Assembly: GCF_014762745.1 (NCBI RefSeq) | Contig: NZ_JABURJ010000104.1 | Span: 33,135-97,134, forward strand | Length of the DNA: 64,000 bases | Direction of reading: 5' to 3' | Source: Kangiella sp. | GTDB taxonomy: Bacteria; Pseudomonadota; Gammaproteobacteria; Enterobacterales; Kangiellaceae | Shown: positions 51,732-60,650 of the stretch, piece by piece | How positions within the stretch are numbered: the first letter of the stretch is position 1 | Layout: each line of letters opens with the position of its first letter | Made by a program: the position numbers and the translations under genes | The notes under the pieces: model-generated | Database searches by the model: none | What the model saw: the letters and a program-made list of their open reading frames with translations, nothing else | Told to the model about the DNA's origin: nothing

Positions 51732-52022
51732 ATGAATGAAGAAGAATTGAAAGCTGAAGCGAAAAAGCTCTATGAGAAACTGAAAACTCAGCGCGATGAG
51801 CTTAAGGTTCAGGCACATCTTGCTAAGGCGGAACTGCGTGATAAGTGGCAAGAAACTGAGCATGAGTGGGAGCGTTTTGAAGCTAAGGCGAAGACCATTG
51901 GCAAGGGTGCGCAAAAGGCATCTGATGATATTGGCAAGGGCTTTACTTTGATGGGCCATCAGTTACAAGAGGCTTATAAGGATTTAAAGCAAGCGTTCAA
52001 GTCCAGCAAACTCACCGATTAA
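51732..52022 (+). CDS. Small coiled-coil protein of unknown function
   Basis: The ATG at 51732 (AAGGAG nine bases upstream) gives 96 residues, almost all charged helix (MNEEELKAEAKKLYEKLKTQ; AELRDKWQETEHEWERFEAKAK). No Cys, signal or membrane segment. The codirectional EEP gene follows 28 bases later. It could be a regulatory or scaffold partner of the operon enzymes. No family is recognised. Confidence 0.65.
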   Translation: MNEEELKAEAKKLYEKLKTQRDELKVQAHLAKAELRDKWQETEHEWERFEAKAKTIGKGAQKASDDIGKGFTLMGHQLQEAYKDLKQAFKSSKLTD

Positions 52023-52050
52023 TCTTTACAGCTAAGCTGGACACTTCAGG

Positions 52051-52797
52051 ATGAACATTAAGGTTATTACCTACAACATCCATCGCGCAATTGGCGTTGA
52101 CCGTCGGTTTCGTCCTGAGCGCATTGTCGAGATTCTGGAGAGCTATGATGCGGATATTATCGCTCTCCAGGAAGTCGATGATGGAGTACCTCGTTCTCGC
52201 GAATTGAATTTGGCCAAAGAGCTGGCTGAAGCACTGGATTTTCCCTACTACGTTCTCGGCAAAAATGTCAGTCTTAAAAAAGGCCATTATGGCAATGCGA
52301 CGCTGAGTAAATTTCCAATTGTACGTGAGCGCAACATTGACCTGACGATTGATAATAAAAAGCGTCGTGGTTGCCAGCACACAACCATTGATATTCCATC
52401 CAGTCCCCACAAAGCAGTCCACCTTGATATATTCAACCTGCATCTTGGTCTTTCGGCAAAAGAACGAGATAAGCAAATCCAGAAGCTTTTAAATTCATCA
52501 GAGCTGAAAGAGTTAGACAAGGACTCAAATAAACTGGTGATTGGTGATTTTAACGACTGGCGTTCACTTTTACGCAAGCCTATGACTGAGGACGCAGGCT
52601 TTAAATGCGCAACTGATAGACGCTACAAAAATAAAGTATCAGCCATGAAAACCTATCCATCATTTTCACCAAGAGGCGGACTGGATCGGGTCTTTTATCA
52701 GGGTGATTTGAAACTCGAAAATGTTTTCCTGTGCCGCAAAAAACTTTCGAAGGTTGCCAGCGACCATAAGCCGGTTATTACAGAATTTAAATTATAA
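52051..52797 (+). CDS. Endonuclease/exonuclease/phosphatase (EEP) family enzyme
   Basis: 248 residues with the EEP active-site series: TYNIHRAIG, ALQEVDDGVP (metal-binding Glu), FNLHLGLS (His), VIGDFNDW (Asp-Asn) and SDHKPVI (Asp-His). These Mg-dependent enzymes hydrolyse phosphodiesters or phosphomonoesters of nucleic acids or phospholipids. The lack of a signal peptide suggests a cytoplasmic role. Likely second gene of the operon with the phosphorylase and PRPP synthetase. Substrate unknown. Confidence 0.85.
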   Translation: MNIKVITYNIHRAIGVDRRFRPERIVEILESYDADIIALQEVDDGVPRSRELNLAKELAEALDFPYYVLGKNVSLKKGHYGNATLSKFPIVRERNIDLTIDNKKRRGCQHTTIDIPSSPHKAVHLDIFNLHLGLSAKERDKQIQKLLNSSELKELDKDSNKLVIGDFNDWRSLLRKPMTEDAGFKCATDRRYKNKVSAMKTYPSFSPRGGLDRVFYQGDLKLENVFLCRKKLSKVASDHKPVITEFKL

Positions 52798-52817
52798 TTT
52801 AGCGAGTTGCATTTTGT

Positions 52818-54332
52818 ATGGATAAATCTGAATCAATCCTCCCTGTCGCATTAAGACTCGGTATCAACTCACGTCATGAGCCTTTAATATTCCTGCGTTC
52901 TGATTCTCCAGTTGCACGCTCAGAAGGCTTTGAGAGTATGTCGCGCGTACAGATAGAAGTAAACGATAAAGCTATTATCGCTACGCTTTTAATCGTCTAT
53001 AGCGATTTAATTCAGCCAGGCTTTGCAGGCCTTTCTGAAACAGCCTGGAAACGTCTGAAATTAAAAAAAGGACAGCGCATCAAGTTGTCGCATGCTCCTC
53101 AGGTCGACTCTTTAGCCTATATCCGCGCCAAAGCTTTTGGCCATGAACTGAATAAACATCAGTTGCAAGAAATCATGCGCGATATCGTTGATGGTCATTA
53201 CATGGATGTGCATCTGGCGGCTTTTATTACCGCCTGCGCAAACAATAATATGACGCACGAGGAAATTCTCTATTTAACTGAGGCAATGGTTGATGCTGGC
53301 GAAACGCTGACCTGGCCAGGAGATAAAATCGTTGATAAGCATTGCGTCGGAGGATTGCCGGGCAACCGAACCTCTCCTATCGTTGTATCTATTCTGGCGG
53401 CAAAAGGTTTGACGATTCCTAAAACGTCTTCGCGCGCAATCACTTCGCCAGCCGGAACTGCTGACGTCATGGAAACTATGACTAAAGTGGATTTATCTTT
53501 TAACCAATTGAAGGAAGTGGTAGAGAAACATCATGGCTGTCTGGCCTGGGGAGGCTCTGTGAGCCTCAGTCCCGCCGACGATATTCTGATCAGTGTCGAA
53601 AAAGCATTAGATATAGATTTCGAGGGCCAGTTGATAGCATCCATTCTGTCAAAGAAGATTGCAGCCGGTTCAAAGTATGTATTAATTGATATTCCTGTTG
53701 GCCCTACTGCAAAACTGAGAAGCGAAGAAAGTGCTCAGGAGCTTGCCGATCAATTATCAACAGTTGGTAAAGAAATGGGCCTGAAGGTTAAAGTGGTGTT
53801 AACTGACGGTTCACAACCTGTAGGTTATGGGATTGGCCCTGCACTTGAGGCATGGGATGTTATTGGTGTCTTAAAGGATTCTGGCTCGGCACCAAAGGAC
53901 CTTAAAGAGCGTTCGGTTCTACTGGCAGGAGAGCTATTAGAGCACGCAGAGGTGGTCAAAAAAGGTGAAGGAAAGGCTGAGGCACTAAGAGTTATTGAGT
54001 CAGGCGAAGCCTGGGATAAGTTTTTGCAAATATGCGAAGCCCAGGGAGGCTTTAAACAGCCACCGATTGCTTCCTGTAAGATGGATGTGCATGCGGAAAA
54101 AAGTGGCTATATTCGTCGCATTAATAACCGCCTGTTGGGTCGTCTAGCCAAGCTAGCGGGCGCACCGGCTGATCATGCTTCCGGAGTCTATATGGAAGCT
54201 AAAGTTGGCGACTTTATCACCGAGGGTTCAACGCTGCTTACTATTCATTCAGAGGCTCCGGGTGAGCTTGAATATGCTTTAAATTTCTATAATTCACACA
54301 AAGAAATGATCATTATCGAGGAAGGACTATGA
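52818..54332 (+). CDS. Thymidine/AMP phosphorylase-family protein (archaeal-type)
   Basis: 504 residues, longer than bacterial DeoA because of an N-terminal domain of about 85 residues, as in archaeal AMP phosphorylase. Signature segments are DKHCVGGLPGNRTSPIVVSI near 172, where classical DeoA has DKHSTGG, and SSRAITSPAGTADVMETMTK near 203. The archaeal enzymes split NMP with phosphate into base and ribose-1,5-bisphosphate. The gene overlaps the PRPP synthetase by four bases (ATGA). Nucleoside phosphorolysis is the alternative reaction. Confidence 0.88.
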   Translation: MDKSESILPVALRLGINSRHEPLIFLRSDSPVARSEGFESMSRVQIEVNDKAIIATLLIVYSDLIQPGFAGLSETAWKRLKLKKGQRIKLSHAPQVDSLAYIRAKAFGHELNKHQLQEIMRDIVDGHYMDVHLAAFITACANNNMTHEEILYLTEAMVDAGETLTWPGDKIVDKHCVGGLPGNRTSPIVVSILAAKGLTIPKTSSRAITSPAGTADVMETMTKVDLSFNQLKEVVEKHHGCLAWGGSVSLSPADDILISVEKALDIDFEGQLIASILSKKIAAGSKYVLIDIPVGPTAKLRSEESAQELADQLSTVGKEMGLKVKVVLTDGSQPVGYGIGPALEAWDVIGVLKDSGSAPKDLKERSVLLAGELLEHAEVVKKGEGKAEALRVIESGEAWDKFLQICEAQGGFKQPPIASCKMDVHAEKSGYIRRINNRLLGRLAKLAGAPADHASGVYMEAKVGDFITEGSTLLTIHSEAPGELEYALNFYNSHKEMIIIEEGL

Positions 54333-55213
54333 GCATCTTGTTTTTTGACCTGTCGGACAACCTTAATCTATCTGCTCCAGTTTGCGAAAAAACCGGTGCC
54401 ACCATGGGTAAATTATCCATGCATTATTTTCCAGATGGCGAGGTCAACATTCAAATTCACAGCCAGTGCAAGGATAAAACAGTAGTCGTATTAGCGGATT
54501 TATCACACCCCAATTCAAAAATCCTGCCGTTGTTGTTTGTATTACGAATGATAAAGGAGCACCAGCCCAAGAAAGTAGTGCTGATAAGCCCTTATCTGCC
54601 CTATATGCGTCAGGATGCGGTTTTCCATGAAGGTGAGTCGATCCTTGCCCGACACTTTGCAGAGATACTCTCTGAAAATCTGGACGCACTAATTACGGTC
54701 GATCCACACCTCCATCGGTTTTTCAGTTTGGATCAGGTGTACCCAATTCGAACTTACCTGGCTCACACAACCAGTCCGATTGCTCGGTGGATTAAAGATC
54801 ATATCAGTCAGCCAGTCATCGTTGGTCCAGACAGCGAAAGTAGGCAGTGGGTTGAAGCAATTGCCAGCGAGATTCATGTGCCCTTTTTAGTGGCCAATAA
54901 AACTCGTCACGGCGATAAAGATGTAGAAATTACTATTCAAGGCATTGAAGATCACAAGGACAAAACGGTAGTGCTGGTCGATGACATCATTTCCACAGGA
55001 CACACCATTCTGGAAATTACCAAGCATTTAGAACAATCAGGAGTTCGCAAAATCACCTGTATCGCGACTCATGCCATCTTTAATGAAAATGCCTATGGCA
55101 AGCTAGCACATTCGCATATAAACCAGATTGTCAGTTGCAATACGATTCCTCATGTCAGCAATGCAATAGATGTTTCAGATAGCATCGCTGAGAGTTTTAA
55201 GCTGGTTAAGTAA
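54329..55213 (+). CDS. prs: Ribose-phosphate pyrophosphokinase-family protein
   Basis: 294 residues. Two Prs-type phosphoribosyl folds, with VDPHLHRFFSLDQVYP near 131, GPDSESRQWVEAIA near 170 and the PRPP-binding VVLVDDIISTGHTI near 215. It is shorter and more divergent than the housekeeping Prs of about 315 residues, so it is probably a second, specialised copy. Its coupling to the phosphorylase suggests it makes PRPP from ribose phosphate released by phosphorolysis. Confidence 0.88.
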   Translation: MSILFFDLSDNLNLSAPVCEKTGATMGKLSMHYFPDGEVNIQIHSQCKDKTVVVLADLSHPNSKILPLLFVLRMIKEHQPKKVVLISPYLPYMRQDAVFHEGESILARHFAEILSENLDALITVDPHLHRFFSLDQVYPIRTYLAHTTSPIARWIKDHISQPVIVGPDSESRQWVEAIASEIHVPFLVANKTRHGDKDVEITIQGIEDHKDKTVVLVDDIISTGHTILEITKHLEQSGVRKITCIATHAIFNENAYGKLAHSHINQIVSCNTIPHVSNAIDVSDSIAESFKLVK

Positions 55214-55227
55214 CGGATGAAGGTTAA

Positions 55228-56823
55228 ATGAATTTAGATTGGTTAAACTTCTTAGCGGGTGTCGGCATATTCCTTTGGGGAATGTCACTTATTGAGTCAA
55301 GCCTTTCGAAGCTGGCATCAGGAAAACTTAATCAGTATCTCTCCTCCTGGACTAAAACAACCTTTTCAGCAATCTTAACCGGAGTAGCCTGTACCACAGT
55401 AGTTCAAAGCAGCTCTCTGGTTACTCTGATTGTCCTGGCCTTAGCCAGTTCCAAACTACTCAACCTCAAGCAAGCGGTTGGTGTGATTTTCGGGGCAAAT
55501 CTCGGCACAACAGCCACAGGTTGGTTAGTAACTTTCCTAGGCTTTAAATTCAGCCTAGGTGAGTTTGCAATTTATTTTATTGGCATTGCTGCACTTGGAC
55601 GGGTCTTTTTTGCCAAGAAAGCCAATGAAATAGCACTCTACTCATTATTTATCAGTATTGGCCTGATTTTATTCAGCCTTGATATTATCAAACTGGGAAC
55701 ATTAGGCTTAAGTGAAGGCTTTGATATTACAAGAATACAAAGTCAATCACCCTTGTTATTCCTGGCCGTAGGCTTAATTTTAGCTACCTTAATTCAGTCT
55801 AGCTCAGCAGTTATGATGATGACTCTTGGTGCTGCCCATGCAGGCCTGCTCGACCTGCATAACTCAATTGCGATAGTTATTGGTGCAGACATTGGTACCA
55901 CCAGCACAGCCATACTCGGCAGTATCAAAGGTGCCAAAATCAAGAAGCAACTTGCATCCGCTCATCTACTATTCAACATAGTTATTGCTTTTATAGGTTT
56001 CTTCCTCCTGTTACCGTTTATTGATGTTATTTTTGATTATCTCAATATTCACGATCTTTTGATCGGTATTGTGGCCTTCCACAGCTTGTTGAAACTAATT
56101 GGTATTCTGCTCTTCTTTCCATTCACAAATAAGTTTATTCAGTTCTTATCGAAAAAGTTTGAAGACAAGTTAAGTCCGGTTGAAACACGCATTTCTCTTA
56201 TACCAACTGATATGCCTCCGGTTGCTATCGAGCGAATTCGATCTGAAACCGTTCAGTTCCTCAATAAAGTAAGCTATTTTGCAAGACGGTGCTTAGTGCG
56301 TGATCACATCAACCAGGAAGAGTATTTTGAGCTTAAAAAAATTGAAGGGATGTTCATACGCTTTGCCAGAAAGTTATCAGAAAAACCTCTAACATCTGAG
56401 CAAAGTAATTCTCTTTATAGCTTATTAGCCGCAATGCGGGATGGGATCTATTCCGCAAAACTGATTAAAGATTTATTACCTGACTTAGAGCAACCAGAAA
56501 TTGCTGAAATCTACCGCGACAAGAATATGTTCCCACTATTTGCCGACGGAAAGTCCTTTTATGATGACTCTGCAAGTTTGTTCGACAAGACTGTTGAGCT
56601 TAGCTTTTATGACTTTGTCCATAATTGGCAGGAGCAGGTATTTCATAGTTTTAAAACTTCAGAAACAAACTTATTAACAGCTCAACTTAGCCAGAATATA
56701 TCCGTCGAAAGTATTTCCACTTTGTTAAATCTCAACAAATCGCTATACAAGTCCTGTAAATATTATATGCAGGCCTTAGAATCTATTGATAAAACCATTA
56801 AGGAAACCAACCATGAAAATTAA
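55228..56823 (+). CDS. Na/Pi cotransporter family protein
   Basis: 531 residues. Two repeats of the Na/Pi domain (LTGVACTTVVQSSSLVTLIVLAL near 50; LATLIQSSSAVMMMTLGAAHAG near 185), each with the QSSS motif, lie in 8-9 helices. A C-terminal helical PhoU-like domain (residues about 340-525) follows. It would bring phosphate into the cytoplasm for the phosphorylase. It overlaps the next gene by 11 bases. Confidence 0.9.
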   Translation: MNLDWLNFLAGVGIFLWGMSLIESSLSKLASGKLNQYLSSWTKTTFSAILTGVACTTVVQSSSLVTLIVLALASSKLLNLKQAVGVIFGANLGTTATGWLVTFLGFKFSLGEFAIYFIGIAALGRVFFAKKANEIALYSLFISIGLILFSLDIIKLGTLGLSEGFDITRIQSQSPLLFLAVGLILATLIQSSSAVMMMTLGAAHAGLLDLHNSIAIVIGADIGTTSTAILGSIKGAKIKKQLASAHLLFNIVIAFIGFFLLLPFIDVIFDYLNIHDLLIGIVAFHSLLKLIGILLFFPFTNKFIQFLSKKFEDKLSPVETRISLIPTDMPPVAIERIRSETVQFLNKVSYFARRCLVRDHINQEEYFELKKIEGMFIRFARKLSEKPLTSEQSNSLYSLLAAMRDGIYSAKLIKDLLPDLEQPEIAEIYRDKNMFPLFADGKSFYDDSASLFDKTVELSFYDFVHNWQEQVFHSFKTSETNLLTAQLSQNISVESISTLLNLNKSLYKSCKYYMQALESIDKTIKETNHEN

Positions 56824-58201
56824 AGTCCATGGTGCAGCGGAAGAAGTCACCGGTTCCTGCATACAAATTACTACAGAGCACAGTAATATCATCGTCGATT
56901 GTGGTCTGATCCAGGGTGCTCCCAAAAAAGAGGACCGTAACCGCGCGCCCTTCCCTTTTTCCTTAAGGGAGCTGGATGCGGTTATTTTGACACATGCACA
57001 CATTGATCATAGCGGTCGCCTGCCTGTTCTGGTTAGTCAGGGATATCAGGGACCAATTCATACTCATGAAGCCAATGCTGATCTGCTGGACATACTCCTG
57101 ATGGATAGCGCTTACCTGCAAGAAAAAGAAGCTGAGTGGGCAAACACTAAACGTAACCGCAAAGGATTAAAACTGGTTGAAGCACTTTATACGCAAGATG
57201 ATGTACCGGCCGTTTTATCCCTATTGAACTTACATCCATATAACAAGCCGATACAGGTTACCGAAGACATCACCATGGTCTTGCACAATGCTGGCCACAT
57301 CCTTGGCTCAGCTCATGTTGAACTACTGGTTAAAGAAAATAATCACACCAAGCGTATTATTCTCAGTGGCGATATTGGCAATCCAGGCTCACCCATTCAG
57401 GAAGACTCGAATATCTACGGAAAAGCTGATCTGGTCATCATGGAGTCAACTTACGGCAATCGAAACCACCAAAGCTGGGACGCCTCAATCCTTGAGCTTA
57501 AAGAAGCTATCAACAAGGCTGAACATGATGGAGGTAATGTCCTTATACCTTCATTCGCCGTTGGTCGTACCCAAATTCTGCTTTACTACTTCGCTAAATA
57601 CTACAAAGAATGGAACTTGAGCAATTGGGATATTTATCTGGATAGCCCTATGGCAATTAAAGTTACTAATACCTACGGTAAGTATTGGCAACTCTATAAA
57701 AAAGAAAGCCAATACTTATGGTCTGGCGACACACTTCATCAAAAGCTTCCTAACCTGAAGTTCACACCCGATACTGAACAGTCGATAGAACTAAACAGTG
57801 TACACAAAGGTGCAATCATAATTGCCGGTAGTGGCATGATGAATGGCGGCCGCATTAAACAGCATTTAAAACACAATATCTGGCGTCCACAATGCACGTT
57901 AATAGTCGCTGGCTTTCAACCAGAAGGCACACTAGGCAATAGAATCGTTGAAGGAGCTCCCTACATTAAGCTTTGGGGTGAAACCGTTAAAGTCGCAGCC
58001 AGCGTACACACTATCGGTGGGTTCTCGGCTCATGCCGACCAACAGAATTTACTGCGTTGGTATCAAAAGTTTGAAAACTCTCCAAGACTGGTTCTTGTAC
58101 ATGGCGCTAAAACAACTATCGAGGAGTTCCATGATTTCATGACGCAAAATGTCGATAGCGAAGTCGATATTGCCAAACAAGGTGAAGTGATTAGAGTTTA
58201 A
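56813..58201 (+). CDS. MBL-fold beta-CASP ribonuclease-like protein
   Basis: The ATG at 56813 (AAGGAA upstream, overlapping the transporter end) gives 462 residues. It has the metallo-beta-lactamase motif THAHIDHSGRLP near 57, the AGHILGSAHVEL and LSGDIGNPGSP metal boxes, the beta-CASP motif LIPSFAVGRTQILLYYF near 245, GSGMMNGGRIKQHL, and the final FSAHADQ. This is the RNA-processing exo/endoribonuclease family. RNA breakdown would supply the NMPs for the upstream phosphorylase. Confidence 0.9.
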   Translation: MKIKVHGAAEEVTGSCIQITTEHSNIIVDCGLIQGAPKKEDRNRAPFPFSLRELDAVILTHAHIDHSGRLPVLVSQGYQGPIHTHEANADLLDILLMDSAYLQEKEAEWANTKRNRKGLKLVEALYTQDDVPAVLSLLNLHPYNKPIQVTEDITMVLHNAGHILGSAHVELLVKENNHTKRIILSGDIGNPGSPIQEDSNIYGKADLVIMESTYGNRNHQSWDASILELKEAINKAEHDGGNVLIPSFAVGRTQILLYYFAKYYKEWNLSNWDIYLDSPMAIKVTNTYGKYWQLYKKESQYLWSGDTLHQKLPNLKFTPDTEQSIELNSVHKGAIIIAGSGMMNGGRIKQHLKHNIWRPQCTLIVAGFQPEGTLGNRIVEGAPYIKLWGETVKVAASVHTIGGFSAHADQQNLLRWYQKFENSPRLVLVHGAKTTIEEFHDFMTQNVDSEVDIAKQGEVIRV

Positions 58202-58202
58202 T

Positions 58203-58982
58203 TTAAATCTTTTTAATCAATAACCAACTGGCACGGGCAATTTCATTGTCTTTGTAATGCTGTAAATGCTCGTGACGATTTTTGATAAACTGCTCGAGTT
58301 CCCGCTTAATTTCGGGCTGGCGGGGTAAAAGCTCTTTAACTCTTTTATCGAGCCACTGAGTATCTCGTTGATAGACTTCAACAAGAATAGACTGCTTCCA
58401 AACAATTTTCCGCGCAGCGTGTAGGATTGAGTCAGCTATGTAATCATCCATGTTTTTTGTCAGTTCGAGTCCAAGCCCTATATTGAATCCATGACTTTTA
58501 TAATCAGACTCAACAATTACACAGCCATCATCTTTTATATGCTCACCCAGGATATTTAAGCTTTCAACAGTGTCTCCCAGAATGTTGGTAGCGGCAGGAA
58601 ACACTATGACATCGAACTTTTCTGTGTTAGCTCGAAGGAATTCAGACAAGTCAGCTCTTATGAACGCTGTCTCTTTACGAACACCTTTGGTTACAGCTTC
58701 AATTTGAGCTTGCTGGATAAAATCATCAACAACATCAACCCCTATCCCGGTCCATTTAAAATGGCGAGCTAAAGTGATCAGAGTAGCTCCTTTGCCACAA
58801 CACAAATCTAAGACACGCTTTTCAGGCTCCCCTCTTCCCATCTGCTCAATTAATTCAAGCATAAAGCCTGTGTTGCTACCGATCTCTTTAAAGTCCTGAA
58901 AAAGGAAAGGAAGGAAATCAACAAGCCGATGGCTACCTAGTTCTAATGATTGCTTTACGGATTCAACTTCTTGAAAATTCAT
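58203..58982 (-). CDS. SAM-dependent methyltransferase
   Basis: 259 residues. Class I methyltransferase fold with motif I VLDLCCGKGATLITLA near 57 and GVDVVDDFIQQA, motif II near DVIVFPAATNILG and a long C-terminal helical end. It converges on the RNase gene with a one-base gap. No product specificity can be read. Confidence 0.85.
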   Translation of the reverse strand: MNFQEVESVKQSLELGSHRLVDFLPFLFQDFKEIGSNTGFMLELIEQMGRGEPEKRVLDLCCGKGATLITLARHFKWTGIGVDVVDDFIQQAQIEAVTKGVRKETAFIRADLSEFLRANTEKFDVIVFPAATNILGDTVESLNILGEHIKDDGCVIVESDYKSHGFNIGLGLELTKNMDDYIADSILHAARKIVWKQSILVEVYQRDTQWLDKRVKELLPRQPEIKRELEQFIKNRHEHLQHYKDNEIARASWLLIKKI

Positions 58983-59094
58983 AGCTGACTCCTTATTTGA
59001 AAATGAGGTGTGAACATAAAGCCCGTACCTTCTTTGTACTATATTTTCAACAAGTTAGCCAGTACTCTTCATAAAAAAACTTAACATTCCGACT

Positions 59095-60528
59095 TTAATT
59101 TATGCACAAGTATTTGATGTCCAGATAGTCACTGATACCGTATTTAGACCCTTCGCGGCCCATTCCGGATTCTTTAACACCGCCAAATGGTGCCATGTGA
59201 TTGGAAATAATACCTTCATTAAAGCCAATCATTCCAGACTCAATTTGTTCGCTCAGTCGCTTAATGCGGTGCCTATCATCGGTATAGACATAGGCTGCTA
59301 AGCCAGCTTTTGTTGCATTGGCCTGCTCAACCACTGACTCTTCACTACTGAATGGAATCAAGGATAATACCGGACCGAAAATTTCCTCACAGGCAATGTC
59401 CATATCAAACTGCACATCTGTCATGATGGTTGGCTCAAAAATCTGATTATGTTTATCAGACAATTCACCGCCAATCAGCACTTTGGCACCGCCATCTTTG
59501 GCTGACTGAACCAGGCGCTTCACCTTGTCGATACCTGCCTGATTAATTAATGGAGTAATAGATACATCATCTTCCAGACCTGAGCCGGTCTGTAATGCTT
59601 CTACTTTGTTAACCAGCTTATCGACAATTTCATGGTAAATACTTTCGTGAATAAAGACTCGATTCGCACACACGCAGGTTTGCCCTGAGTTTCTGAACTT
59701 ACTGGCCATAATGCCATCTACTGCTGAATCGATATCAGCATCTTCAAACACAATAAAAGGCGCATTGCCGCCCAGTTCCATGGTCACTCGCTGGACATTT
59801 TCGGCAGCCTGACTCATGAGAATCTTGCCAACTTTAGTCGAGCCTGTAAAAGAGATTTTTCGAACTTTAAAACTGGAGGTTAAGGCTTCGCCAATAACGC
59901 TGGCTTCGCTGGTTGGAACCAGGTTGATGACACCGTCGGGAATGCCTGCTTGCTGTGCCAGTTCGGCCATAGCCAATGCAGACAGTGGGGTTTCTGCAGC
60001 AGGCTTTATCACTACCGTACAGCCAGCAGCTAGAGCCGGCGCAACTTTACGGGCAATCATTGCCTGTGGGAAATTCCACGGGGTAATGATACCAACGACG
60101 CCCACGGGCTTTTTGATAACATGAATCTGCTGATTACCATCTGGAGAAGGAATGATATCACCATCCACACGCAGCGCTTCTTCAGCAAACCATTTAATAT
60201 AGTTAGCACCGTATTGAATCTCGCCTTTGGCTTCTTTAAGAGGCTTACCCTGCTCGGTGGTCAGTATTTCAGCCAGGTCATCGAGGTTCTTGATAATTAA
60301 ATCGTACCAGGCCAATAACTTGTTGGAACGTTCCTGGGCAGTGGTTTTACTCCAGCTCTGAAAGGCAGCATGAGCAGCATCGATCGCAGCGTGCGCTTCC
60401 TTTTCTCCGCAATCGGATACTTCAACGATGAGTTCTTGCGAAAAGGGATCATCAACCCGGAAACGCTTATCGGTCTTGACCCATTGGCCATTGATAAAGG
60501 CGCGAGATTTTACTAATGATTCGTTCAT
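59095..60528 (-). CDS. gabD: NAD(P)-dependent succinate-semialdehyde dehydrogenase
   Basis: 477 residues, ALDH superfamily. It has GVVGIITPWNFPQAMIARKV (cofactor region), VTMELGGNAPFIVFEDAD with the general-base Glu, SGQTCVCANRVF with the nucleophilic Cys, EEIFGPVLSL and the GabD-like C-terminus (MAPFGGVKESGMGREG). It oxidises succinate semialdehyde or a similar aldehyde. The GGAG ribosome-binding site lies just after the argS terminator. Confidence 0.9.
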   Translation of the reverse strand: MNESLVKSRAFINGQWVKTDKRFRVDDPFSQELIVEVSDCGEKEAHAAIDAAHAAFQSWSKTTAQERSNKLLAWYDLIIKNLDDLAEILTTEQGKPLKEAKGEIQYGANYIKWFAEEALRVDGDIIPSPDGNQQIHVIKKPVGVVGIITPWNFPQAMIARKVAPALAAGCTVVIKPAAETPLSALAMAELAQQAGIPDGVINLVPTSEASVIGEALTSSFKVRKISFTGSTKVGKILMSQAAENVQRVTMELGGNAPFIVFEDADIDSAVDGIMASKFRNSGQTCVCANRVFIHESIYHEIVDKLVNKVEALQTGSGLEDDVSITPLINQAGIDKVKRLVQSAKDGGAKVLIGGELSDKHNQIFEPTIMTDVQFDMDIACEEIFGPVLSLIPFSSEESVVEQANATKAGLAAYVYTDDRHRIKRLSEQIESGMIGFNEGIISNHMAPFGGVKESGMGREGSKYGISDYLDIKYLCIN

Positions 60529-60535
60529 AAGACTC

Positions 60536-60563
60536 CAAAAAAAATGGCTCCATGTGGAGCCAT
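60536..60563 (-). terminator. Terminator of argS before gabD
   Basis: ATGGCTCCA-TG-TGGAGCCAT is a perfect hairpin followed on the minus strand by eight T. It separates argS from gabD on the same strand. Confidence 0.8.
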
Positions 60564-60650
60564 CTTAGCGAAGCTTACAGATTATTCAAAGTGACACTGT
60601 ATGACAGCGTGAATAATTCGAGGTTTATACTTTATGAGCAAGAATGAATA

